From: Benincasa hispida
Lineage: Eukaryota > Streptophyta > Magnoliopsida > Cucurbitales > Cucurbitaceae
DNA length: 64,000 bases
Assembly (NCBI RefSeq): GCF_009727055.1
Contig: NW_024064458.1
Span: forward strand, 62,001 to 126,000
Direction: 5' to 3'
In this document: piece after piece, positions 32,151-42,159 of the stretch
How positions within the stretch are numbered: the stretch's first letter is position 1
Layout of the letters: every line of letters begins with the position of its first letter
The notes under the pieces: model-generated
Seen by the model: only the letters and a program-made list of their open reading frames with translations
Told to the model about the DNA's origin: nothing
Databases searched by the model: none
Position numbers and translations under genes: made by a program

Positions 32151-33240
32151 TAAATATTTTGATTTATTTTTCTATTTTTAAAAACACATTTATCTACTTT
32201 TTATTAACTATTTTCATAAATACAACATAAATTTTATAAACAAATAAAATGTAATTTTTAGATTTTTATTTTGTTTTTAAATTTGACTAATTAATTCAAA
32301 TGCTTTCTTTTGAAAAAAATAAAATAATTATAAAAATTTGTGAGGAAACAAACACAAATTTCAAAAATTAAACCTATATTTCTCTTTTGTAATAAGAAAA
32401 TCTTCAAATGAATAATTTAATTTATTGATTAGTTTAAAACATATTATCGAAACCTAGTAACCAAAATATAATTTTGCAAATTATTATTTCAACATTATTG
32501 AAAGAATTTGTTTTTGTTTTGTGTTTTAAGTGATGAGATTAAGAAATGTTTTATGTTTCCAGTCACATGGTTCTTTATATATCTTCTGGACGGTACAATA
32601 ATTTGATGCCATCAATCAGGCTCAATCAGCACCGTACAAGTTGAACTAACATGTATTTATTAAAACTTGAGTTTGAGGTTGAATTCGATAATATTAAAAT
32701 TTTAGAGATAAGAAAGAAAGTTTAACAGCTTATTGAAATCCAGCTTTTTCCTTTTAAAAAATCCAAGATTGCTGCTAATTTGCAATTGGACCCCTAATGT
32801 TCCATCATGATAACTTTTTCTCCTTGCGATGAAAGTAAATAAACAACCTTTGGTTTTATAATTATTTCTTTTAATGAATTATAACAACGAACCAAAAAGA
32901 ATCATTTAAATAATTATTTTTTAAATCAAAATTAGTACTTCAATTCTGGATTTAATTTAAAGCGATATTAAAACTATATAACAAAATAATTAACCAAATA
33001 CAGTTAAAGCAAGAAACGACAATAGACTACAACTTGACTTTTATAAAAGAAAAGAAAAAAAATTAATTTTTCAAATTCAAACTAAAGATATAGAGCTGGG
33101 ACAGCAACTGAAACAAATATAAATCCCAAAAATTCCTATTATATTATTAATTAAATAAATTTATGCAAATTTCAAAATTTATATATACCATAGAAACCGT
33201 AAATTCATAGGCACCCCCACACCCCACCTCCTTGTCCCTG
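32151..33240. other. AT-rich intergenic DNA downstream of the EXORDIUM-like gene
   Basis: Mostly A/T runs. No additional gene is seen. The last 140 bp before 33378 turn GC-richer and are probably the 3' UTR of the minus-strand gene. Confidence 0.45.
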
Positions 33241-33377
33241 CAAGTCCCTCCTCCGCGGCACGGCGGAGCCACCAATATCCACGGCGGTTACTGAGCTGAG
33301 CTCATCGACGCCGCCAGCGTTCTTCAAATTACAGTACAATAACAACGAAATTGATCAGAAATTTAAACTTTCACCAT

Positions 33378-34445
33378 TCAATCCAAAGCATTTGGACCGG
33401 CACAGGCTTTCAGAACCGGACTCCATAGCCACTGCAACAAGAACTTCCTTCCATTTCTCCCATTCACATTAAACGTCCTTCCTTCTCCATCCCTCATTAC
33501 CTGCCCTATATACCCGCCGCCGCCCCCAGTGCCATACAGCCCCTCACAGAGGTCACCGATCTCCGTCGGCGCCGTCGGATCCTCGCCAGCGTACCAAGCA
33601 TTCACCAACGGATTTGAAGCAACTTCAGCCAATTCATGGCCGATTACACTGATCATTCCATCCAACGCGATGTCTCTATTCGGCGGAGAGAGAGCGCTGG
33701 GCCCACCGCCGGCCATGTACGCCGGGACCGCGAAGGGATAGGCGCATTGCTCGGGGCATTGCTTGCCGGAATGGCCGACCCAAGCGTAGGGAAGCGTGTA
33801 GCCGACCATTGAAGGGAAGGTGAAGTAATGGAACCCACAAACTGCTCGACAAAAGTCCTGCATGGTAACATCTTGAGAAGTAAGCACCAGAAACATCCCG
33901 TTCCGGTGGTCGACTGGAAACGGCGCGGATCGGACGGCGGTGGCAATAACCTTCTGGATGGAGAGGCGAGTGAGGTCGGTGCCGTGGGAGTGGTGGAGGT
34001 CAGAGTGTTCGCCGGCGATGACGACGGAGCGGGAGACATTGGCGCCGGTTTGATCTGTGTAAAGCGAGACGGTCTGCCACCACTGAGAGACAGAAGGGGA
34101 AGGAGCGGCGCGGCGGGGATCGGTGGGCGAAATGGAGAGGAGAAAATCCTTGACTAGCAATTTCTGGGAAACGGACCATTTTCCGTACCAAATTAAGTAA
34201 ATGTTGATGGGAGACGAAGAAAGAACAGGGCCCATATGGTAGCGGAGATTGACGAAATCGGAGGAGCCCTCAAATTTCTTGGAAGAGGAGAGAGAATTGG
34301 GGGGAAGTTTAGGGTTGAAGAAATGGGTGTTGGTGTCGAGGGTTTGGAAGGAAGGAGAGGCGGCGGCGGCGGCCATGGAAGAAGAAAAAGAAGCTGCAGA
34401 GATGGAGAGGAGAAGGAGGAAGAAGGAGGAGGAAAGAAACGCCAT
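33378..34445 (-). CDS. EXL5: EXORDIUM-like protein (Phi_1/PF04674 family), secreted
   Basis: A complete single-exon gene of 355 residues, in the usual range for the family. Residues 1 to about 29 form a hydrophobic signal peptide rich in L, S and A. The Phi_1 domain fills about 65-350, with LRYHMGPVLSSSPINIYLIW (67-86), the SHGTDLTRLSIQKVI segment (153-167) and FLVLTSQDV (185-193). Further on come CGFHYFTFPSMVGYTLPYAW (203-222), CPEQCAYPFA (230-239), GHELAEVASNPLVNAW (269-284) and a C-terminal FLLQWLWSPVLKACAGPN. Cysteines at 199, 203, 230, 234, 300 and 348 could form three disulfides, and N136 is in an N-glycosylation sequon. EXO/EXL proteins act in the cell wall and apoplast and link brassinosteroid or carbon status to growth; no catalytic activity is established. 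The SSPINIYLIWYGKW form suggests the EXL5 branch, but the paralogue is my best guess. The start is the first ATG after a TATA box, and an upstream MITE sits at 34824. Confidence 0.93.
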   Translation of the reverse strand: MAFLSSSFFLLLLSISAASFSSSMAAAAASPSFQTLDTNTHFFNPKLPPNSLSSSKKFEGSSDFVNLRYHMGPVLSSSPINIYLIWYGKWSVSQKLLVKDFLLSISPTDPRRAAPSPSVSQWWQTVSLYTDQTGANVSRSVVIAGEHSDLHHSHGTDLTRLSIQKVIATAVRSAPFPVDHRNGMFLVLTSQDVTMQDFCRAVCGFHYFTFPSMVGYTLPYAWVGHSGKQCPEQCAYPFAVPAYMAGGGPSALSPPNRDIALDGMISVIGHELAEVASNPLVNAWYAGEDPTAPTEIGDLCEGLYGTGGGGGYIGQVMRDGEGRTFNVNGRNGRKFLLQWLWSPVLKACAGPNALD

Positions 34446-34490
34446 TGTTAGGGTTTGTGAAGCAGTGAAGAAGAAGGGAAAGAGGAAAGA

Positions 34491-34500
34491 TTTTATAAAA
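34491..34500 (-). promoter_or_regulatory. TATA box of the EXORDIUM-like gene
   Basis: TTTTATAAAA lies about 46-55 bp upstream of the ATG at 34445. This implies a very short 5' UTR of about 20 nt. Confidence 0.55.
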
Positions 34501-34823
34501 GGTCAGTGAGGGAGTGAGAGATGAGAATATAGGATGAATGGGAGGGAAATGGGCTGGTGACAGCTAAGCAATAACAATGCCTTTGTGTGTTTTTTCTCTC
34601 TTTTTCTTCCCTTCCCACTTTTTTACTTCTCTCTCTTGGTTTTGATGATTTTGAATAGGGGTGTGTACTGTCATTGTGTAGGGTTTTTTTTTGGTAAATT
34701 TGAATCATCTTCTCAACCAGATGTTTGAATGTGGTTTTTGAATTGTTGCACCCTTTGCCATTAATCGCAAATTTTTGTCCAAATATTCTTGAAATATTGT
34801 CAAAATTGTAGAAGGGCTAACAT

Positions 34824-35060
34824 CGGAGGCTGTTTGAGAAATCCAAAATGAGATGCGTTCATTATCTTATCTCACCGATTTTAATTGTTTGTGGGTCCAT
34901 CTTCAGAATGTGTTTCGTATCTCACCGTCATTTTTCTTCCGTGTATCGTATATCATCTAGTGTTTGAACATACTCGATCAAAACTCCTCATCTTACATCA
35001 AAACTCTCAAGACATCAGAACTTCCCACATCTTATATCGTCTCAGCGTCCCAAATAGCCC
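34824..35060. mobile_element. MITE in the upstream region of the EXORDIUM-like gene
   Basis: The ends read CGGAGGCTGTTTGAG and, on the other strand, GGGCTATTTGGGACG, imperfect inverted repeats of about 14 bp. CTAACAT flanks both sides (34817-34823 and 35061-35067), a 7-bp direct repeat. The element is about 237 bp and non-coding, about 380 bp upstream of the start codon. The superfamily is unclear; a PIF/Harbinger or hAT origin is possible. Confidence 0.6.
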
Positions 35061-35496
35061 CTAACATATATCGAAAATATACGATATTTTTAATTTATAC
35101 TACATTTTTTCCAACAATATGGGATGGATAAAATCAAAACTCTAACCTGAAGATTGATTGTATGAGCTCTATATCAGTTAGGTTGTGCTCATGTTGCAAA
35201 AATTATAACTTTAACGTATAAACTATATTAGATTATTTGATGGAAACTAATATTTAGATATGTCACTTAAAAAGATATAGTTAAATAAACATGAATTAAA
35301 TTCTAAACCTAAATATTGGTTTTCTTAATCGATTAATCCAAATATTGATTACTTAACTCATATGAACATATTTCAATTAGTTAATAAATTATTTACATCT
35401 CTAAAGGTTAGAAGTTTGAATATTTGAAATAGTTGTTAAACTAAAATCACACATACTCTAGGGGAAACGTAATAAATCAATGGTAAATTGAAAAGT

Positions 35497-35871
35497 ATGG
35501 CCTATTTGATTACATTAAATGTTGTCTACTTGTGTTTCGTACCCATACTGACATCTAGGACCCACTTCCAAATATGTAATAAAAAACGCAAACTAATTGA
35601 CAAGTGGAGAGTATTTAATCCAATTGTATCTACTATTTACTATTACCGTCATTGTTCCTGTTATATCATGGGGATTGTGAATTTTTCACATTTACTATTA
35701 CAGTTATCTTTACCTTTACATATACCTTTACTTTTACTGTTTGATCCTAAAAGGTAACGTTAAAGGTAAATGGTTATAAATGTGATAGATTCATAATTTT
35801 AAGTACACGTGATCAAAAGCAATCCAATTACGATTATTCCAATTTTTATTACTTAATAAACGTGGCCTAAA
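35497..35871. mobile_element. Candidate MITE
   Basis: It starts GGCCTATTTGATTACATTAA and ends TTATTAAGTAAT-type sequence plus GGCC when read from the other side, with internal repeated TTTACTATTAC and CTTTAC blocks. The terminal repeat is imperfect and no clear target duplication was found. Confidence 0.3.
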
Positions 35872-36013
35872 AAATATTGATTAGTTATAATTTTTTTTTA
35901 TAGATATAAATAGGAAAGATTTGAACCTCCAACTTCAACAAAATAAGTATATGTTAGCTCCTCTCAACTCACTTTGAGATGTGGTGGTGCTTTTGAAATA
36001 TGGTGATTGTTAG

Positions 36014-36212
36014 TAGGGGTGAACATCGGTTCGTCGGAGTTGATTTTCTGACCAAATTGCCACCAAAATGACTATGATCAGTTTAGTAAATGTTCAAACT
36101 GACCTCGACCATCGAGTAAAAATTGGTCATTTGATCGGTTTTATTCTTTAGATTTTTTTTGAAATTTTTCGATTTGGAATTTTCCCACCAAACCGACGTC
36201 GATCTACCCTTC
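36014..36212. mobile_element. Candidate degenerate MITE
   Basis: It begins GTAGGGGTGAACATCGGTTC, a frequent MITE-type start, and ends CCGACGTCGATCTACCCTT, a weak inverted match. It is about 200 bp and non-coding. The boundaries are uncertain. Confidence 0.35.
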
Positions 36213-38095
36213 TTTTTCTTCGATCTATCATGCTCATCTTTATTGTTAGAGATTTAACTTACAAGTTTCTAATTGCAAAAACTAGACAATCAAATTTATA
36301 AAATTCTTAAAATTAGTCTCCACCATTAGAATTTTCTATTATTGGGGCTAGGACGCGTGTTATGTTAAAAAAGTTAGTGGCTAGCACTTCTAAAGTAGGT
36401 TAGATAAATTGGAGCATATGTCCAAATTAAAAAAGAAAAAAGAAAAAAGAAAGAAATAAAAAGAAACTCAATTTTGAAAAATAGACAAAAATAAAACTAT
36501 AGTGCTAGACAAATGGTCAAACGTGAATTGCACGTGTACTTGTTGTAATTAAAATGGTGTGTAATTGTATTAACTATCAATGTATATGTATCTGGTTTAT
36601 ATATTTATTCTTTTACTTCAAAATTGCATGCGAAAGATTGGATCATTGACTTTTGAAATAGTTATCTTTAACATATCCACCAAACGAATTGAGATATATA
36701 CGGTTCATATATCATTCAATTTATGTAATTTGTTTTTTAATAGTAACATTTTTTTCGACCCGAATTTGTAGAAACCTAATAGTACTCGTCAATTTTCAAT
36801 TTGTTTCTAATTATTTTAGTCTTTTAATGTTCAAAATTTAATATAGTACTTTCAAAATTTTAAATTTTAGTTGTAGTATGGATAATGAATGAGGTTACAT
36901 TATAATTTTAATTATTTAGATGGCGGTTAGGAACCAAAGATATATTTGGAAAATATTTTTAGTGTTTGATTTATAAAATAAGTCATTTAAAAAAAATTAG
37001 ATTGTTTATTCAAAATAACTTTTAAAATATATTTTTAATAACTTTTATAAAAAATATTTAAATAAAAATATTTAAAAAAGACATTTTTTTCTTAAATCAA
37101 TCCAAATGAATTCGTTGTTTACGGATACAATTGAGGTGTTAAAATGAAAGTAGGCAGCGAAAATTGGATTAAATTTAATATTGCAATTTTTAAAAAAAAA
37201 AAAGAAAAGAAAAAAGAAATTAAAGGACTGTTGCATTTAATTCGCAAGAAAATAATGAATATCTGAAAAAGTAGTGTATAATCTAAATTTAAATTTAAAA
37301 GAGAAAATACAAATAATGTATATATTTCAATTTCATAGGTGTGGGCTTGGCTTCAATATCACAATCTTCACGCGTGAAATTTAATAGGAATTGAAAGCCT
37401 GAGGGATTTGGTAGAAATTCCTTTTCTTTTAAAGGTCGTTGCAAATTTTTATTATTAAAAGGAGTTATATTCATTTAAAATCCACATATTTATGAATAAT
37501 ATTTTAATGGAAATAAGTGCACAAACCACTCGTGAACATTGGAATGTGTTATAATTTTTCACTTTTGAACTTTGAATTGGATCAATTGTCCAAGAACTAT
37601 GAATTCTTTAAACTTTTAGATATTGTTTGTGACGCTAAGTTTAGTTATGAAGTACGGAGTAAATATATCTGTAGAGTTCGAAAGTCTATGTTTGGGGTTT
37701 AGATTTCTTTAGAGAGTTGGAACATTTGTGTAGAATTGAGTTATTAAGTCAGTGGGATCTTATTTTTTTTATGATCTAAAAAAATTTGATTTTCTGGTGA
37801 TTATTTTTGTTTGTTTAACATTTTGTTTAACCCTTCGATTGCACATATATTCTTTCAAAGTTTTAACACTTAATTGAGTTGTCAACTTAAAACATTCATA
37901 TATATTTTATCATTTTTTACATGTAACCAATGTACTTGAGGTAAACAAAATACCATTGTTTTATACAAACAAAAAAATTATATTATACTTTCACATTAGT
38001 GGAATGTATTGTTGGATTTTGGAAAAATATTAGAAGTGTTGTTGTTCCATATCGAAAATGTTAAAGAATGATGGTTTAACAATGGATAAAAATGG
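36213..38095. other. AT-rich intergenic DNA
   Basis: Simple A-rich stretches (36430, 37190) and AT-rich sequence. Short frames, such as 37517-37702, have no recognisable domain. Confidence 0.45.
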
Positions 38096-38098
38096 TGA

Positions 38099-38840
38099 CT
38101 AGGATCGCATACAATGGGTACATACCAGGATGATGGGTACATCCTTGTCCGCTTCATAATCAAGGATGATGCAGTTTGCTGGTAATATAAATTTGTCAAT
38201 CTTGACCAGGACATCATTCACTTTCCCTTCTGGATGAACAAGGGACCTGTTAGCTAGTTGGAGAGTCATCGTCGTGGGCACCAACTGGCCTACATTCAGC
38301 TGCTTAAAGATTGAAAGGGGCATTAAGTTGATACTGGCCTCGAGATCGCAAAGCGTTTGACCAATATATAACGCTCCGATCGAACAGGGTATTGTGAAAC
38401 TTCCGGGGTTGCACATTTTCAGTGAAATTATGGTTTTTGAACTTTGCGTCAATGCCATCGTTGCGAACTTACCTATGCTCCTTTTCTTCGTCACCATGTC
38501 CTTCAGAAACTTCGCATACTTTGGCATTTGTTCAATCGTTTTAGTGAAAGGGATGTTGATATGCAACTGTTTCAGCATGTCCATGAAGTGTTGATATTGC
38601 ATTTCATCATTTTTCTTCTTTTTAAGTCTCTGGGGGAATGGTGATAGATGTATTTTCACGGTTCCCTGTTCTATCGGCTTCGAAGTGGATGCAATTTTCG
38701 GTTCCATCGTCTTCTATTCTTTTGGCTCCTTTTGAGTCAACGGGGTCTGTGGTTCCATCTCAACTGGAGCAGTCCGGCTTGGCTCCTTCTTCTCTTCCGC
38801 CACTGTCTTTCCGTTTCGCAAAGTCACAATTCGGTCTAAA
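38099..38840 (-). pseudogene. Ty3/gypsy (Athila-like) gag-protease fragment
   Basis: The 202-residue minus-strand frame (38099-38707) carries PFPQRLKKKK, QHFMDMLKQLHINIPFTKTI, QMPKYAKFLKDMVTKKR, and the retropepsin region GSFTIPCSIG, DLEASINLMPLSIFKQL and FILPANCIILDYEADKDVPI. This order is typical of the linker and aspartic protease of plant Athila-type gypsy elements. The catalytic DLGAS loop has become DLEAS, and the frame leaves the family right after PIIL at about 38130, where a breakpoint must lie. Upstream sequence to about 38840 continues the linker in another frame. The neighbouring LTR pieces belong to other elements. Confidence 0.8.
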
Positions 38841-39210
38841 GAGTTTTAGCCAATTAATCTTAATCGTTGGAGCTCATGATTTGTAGGTCCATAAGGTCCC
38901 TCTACTAGCTCGTAAAACATGAACACCTTGAATTATTAAATTGAGTGAATTTGGAATGATATTAATTTGAAATGTTCAAATTGAAATTAGAGTTTGAATT
39001 TGGATAAGTTCAAATTCAAATTAGGGTTTGTATAAACTATATTTGATATAATTATTTAACATTTAATTTATTGAAATTAAACGAAATTGAAGAGTTTATG
39101 ATATTTAAATATTGATTTAAATATCAATTACATGAATTAGATTCATGTTTAAATTTAATGTGTGATTATTTTGATATTTGATATTAAATTAATTAATTGA
39201 TTAAATATTG
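38828..39210 (+). mobile_element. Fragment of a 13390-family LTR (3' half)
   Basis: Blocks such as TCTAAAGAGTTTTAGCCAAT, GTAGGTCCATAAGGTC and CACCTTGAATTA match 14370-14470 in order. The match stops at 39210, where a solo LTR is inserted. It is joined on its left to the gypsy protease relic. Confidence 0.75.
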
Positions 39211-40879
39211 TGTATTTTGATGTGTTGTGAATATGATGAAATAATGGTGTATATTGCGATAGTGGTGTATGCATTGTGCATGCAAATTTTCCTAATAAAA
39301 TCCAAGTATAAATCCTACTAAGTTGTATAGTAAGCCCAAGGTCGAACACAGGGACTATGGAGACAGTATGTGACGGTGATTTCAGATTCCTTTGTGGTGA
39401 CAAATAAAACAATGAGTTAATTGGTATGTTTGTTTAAGGTATAGATTCTATGCGGCGGAATTGAGAAAAGAGTTAATACAGCGAAAGTTACAATGAGTAT
39501 GTAGGGAACGGGTTGAGAAGGGATTCAGCTAGCGCTTCCTGAGATTTCGTTCAAGCTATGCGATCATGCTACACACACACAACAACAATGCATCTTCCAA
39601 TGCAAATACCATAGTTCCTAATTCTAGGACGCATGCGATGTATACGATGATGTCGATAGGACTTATTCCTATGTCTCTATTCTTGTCTATGTGATGATGA
39701 ATGATGCATACATATACAAGGTGACTACATACTATCATATCCTATTTCTAGGGTGCATGCGATGCATTAATAGCAAACAGAACTTATTCCTAAGTTTCTA
39801 TCTCTTGCTTATGTGGTTCTAATATGACTCTTCTAAGCCTAGATTCTAATCTGACTTTCCCAAGCCTAGATTCTATCCTTAGATCACCCTCCCGAGCATC
39901 TCAAAAGGACGAATGACGCATATATAATGCAAGATGATCGCATAAAGTGAAGATCTCAGGTTATGCTAGCTAAGTGCTTCTCAACCCATTCGACAGTTTA
40001 GTTACTCATGCGTAATGTAAAGAGAGTGAACAGATGTAGAGATGTAAATTTCATTTTATAAATAAGATCAGAATACAGAATGACAATGAAAAATAGGGAT
40101 AGAGAGCCTGGTAGTAATGTCTTGCTTCCCAAGACTTTTACACTGGATTTTTCTCTACTCTGCCTAAAAGAATGCTCTTGCTTCCGCAAGAGTCGACCCT
40201 CTCTCTGTTCTCAATGCTTCCCGACACTTTCGAGCTAACCTGGATGATCTTTCAGCGTCTTTTCTCTTCACTCTCCTCCGCCTTCTAAGTATAAACTTCA
40301 CAAACTACGACTATCTATGTATATGGCAAAGAAGAACTCCAAAATTCTAACTACTGAATTAGGCCGAACAGAACTCATTTAACGAAGGTGGCCTTCGGTA
40401 TTTATAGAGATTCAGGGTGAAGACCTTTTTCTCTCAAATGATTGCATTGATGGGATGTCATTAATTCTCTGTCTGATGCGCCGATTAATTGTCAACGAAA
40501 AGTTGAGTGTACTTGCTACAGTTTTTCGTTAACGGCTTATCAACTAAATTCGGATTCGACCGTCATTAGCTTTCTGTCCCGTCTCTATGCGGCCACCTTC
40601 TTGAGCAGATCTTCGTGAACGCATACGATCGCATAGCCTTGCAATCACAATCTTTTAATGCGCTCGAACGTTGAATTCCTTGGATCGCAATTCTTCCTTG
40701 CGCCAATGTATTTTCCTATACAAAATACGTAAATTAGTTCCTTTAATGTGATGGACGCATGCGATCGCAATGTTCTCAACTTAATGCTTTTGCACACGAT
40801 TTTTCATATTTTTACCGTCGCAATCCTACGTTGTTTTATATCTTTGCATTGTAATAACGTGCATTTCTGCCCGTTATCA
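39211..40879 (-). mobile_element. Solo LTR of a gypsy-type element, minus strand
   Basis: On the minus strand it starts TGATAACGGG (40879) and ends AAAATACA (39211), so TG...CA. The flanks TATTG (39206-39210) and TATTC (40880-40884) form a 5-bp duplication with one mismatch. A TATA box (CTATAAATA on the minus strand, 40399-40407) and a downstream segment resembling CCCTGTGTTCGACCTTGG (near 39340) confirm the orientation. Repeated GCATGCGATCG-type motifs occur within. It has no internal region. Confidence 0.7.
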
Positions 40880-40885
40880 TATTCC

Positions 40886-41945
40886 ATCAGTAAAGTGCTA
40901 CAGACGAAGTGATCCGGATTCGTAGATGTAGTGACATGAGGAGTGGGAGAGTCCTGTGCAATGAGTTTGCACAAGATTGGACAAAGACATAAGTCATTCT
41001 TAATTTATAACGTTGTTTACTATTTTAGACTAACTATTTCAAAACGATGACCTAAGTAACTTGACCTTAATCCTGAGCTAACTATGAACTCCTGTTTATT
41101 CGAGAATCTAGATTTGCATAGGTGAGGGTTGGCTCAATAGTGTCGACTCAATAAACCTCTCATTTCAGGGGTAAGATCAGGTAAATAACTAGAGACATAA
41201 GGTGCAAGATGAAATTAATTCCTACCCGTTTTTAGGGATAATAGAGAGGTTGTTCCCTTAAATGTTGGCTCTGGGTCTTGAATAAGGGGACCTACCCTCT
41301 CTTCGGCCTGAACCAATTGTTCATTAGAGAATCAGTGAGGCTTAAGAAACAAGAGGTAATCTCGGGGGTAAAACAGCCTTTTGACCTAGCTGTTATTACA
41401 AACAATTTGCTAAGGGTTAACTTACTAATCATAGTTATATCGAATGGATACAATACATCTACAGTAAGAGGAATGCAACTATTGGGCTTTAGTGGAGTGA
41501 CCCGTAGTTAACGAATGAGGATTAATTTGGTGTAAAGAGTTTAGCCAATTAATATCGGATCGTTGGGGCCCATAATCTGTAGGCTCATTAGGTCCCTTTA
41601 CTAGCTCACAAACGGATAAGCCTTAGAATAACGTGATAAGTTAATTTGAAACGTTCAAATTCGAATTAAGAGAATTAGTAATTTTGAAATTAAACAAAAT
41701 TGGGGAATCGATTAATATTTAAATATGATTTAAATATTAATTTCATGAATAGGGATTCTTGGTAGTGGAATTGGTGATTAATTAATTGTTTAATTATTAA
41801 TTTTATTAGAAAAATTAATTCAAATTAAAAAAACTGAAAATGATATTTGATTTTGAAAATGGATTCAAATAATAGAAAAATGGAAAATGGAAAAATGGAA
41901 AAACCCACCATATTCTATAGTCAATAAACTTATTATTGATTCTAT
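40886..41945 (+). mobile_element. Second fragment of a 13390-family LTR (middle part)
   Basis: It matches the 13390 LTR from its AAAGTACTACAGACGAAG block (about 13717) to the AAAATGGAAAAA-type region (about 14870). It restarts at an earlier LTR position than where the fragment ending at 39210 stopped, so the two are not halves of one intact LTR. It runs into a copia RT fragment at 41948. Confidence 0.7.
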
Positions 41946-41947
41946 CA

Positions 41948-42131
41948 GATGGCGACGTTGAGGATCCGTTGTCTCATCAAAAAGCAATGGAGGATGTTGA
42001 CCAGGATGAATGGGTCAAGGCCATGGATCTCGAGATGGAGTCGATGTACTTTAACTCAATATGAGATCTTGTAGATCAACCTGATGGGGTAAGACCTATA
42101 GGTTGTAAATGGATCTACAAGTACAAACGAT
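41948..42131 (+). pseudogene. Short Ty1/copia reverse-transcriptase fragment
   Basis: The plus frame reads DPLSHQKAM, EWVKAMDLEMESMYFNSI, a stop, then PIGCKWIYKYKR: the start of a copia RT domain, ending just before its conserved body. It belongs to a different copia lineage from the polyprotein that follows at 42160. It is probably of the lineage whose gag lies at 18640. Confidence 0.75.
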
Positions 42132-42159
42132 CTTACCTTTACCAACAATCTTACCCTTG

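Noticed and set aside
33653..34157. Overlapping frames on both strands within the EXORDIUM-like gene (33653-34039 minus, 33828-34157 plus)
   Set aside because: They are alternative frames of a GC-rich coding region; only the 355-codon frame has family motifs and a signal peptide.
35925..35945. GATTTGAACCTCC reminiscent of a tRNA T-arm
   Set aside because: No other tRNA parts are present on either strand.
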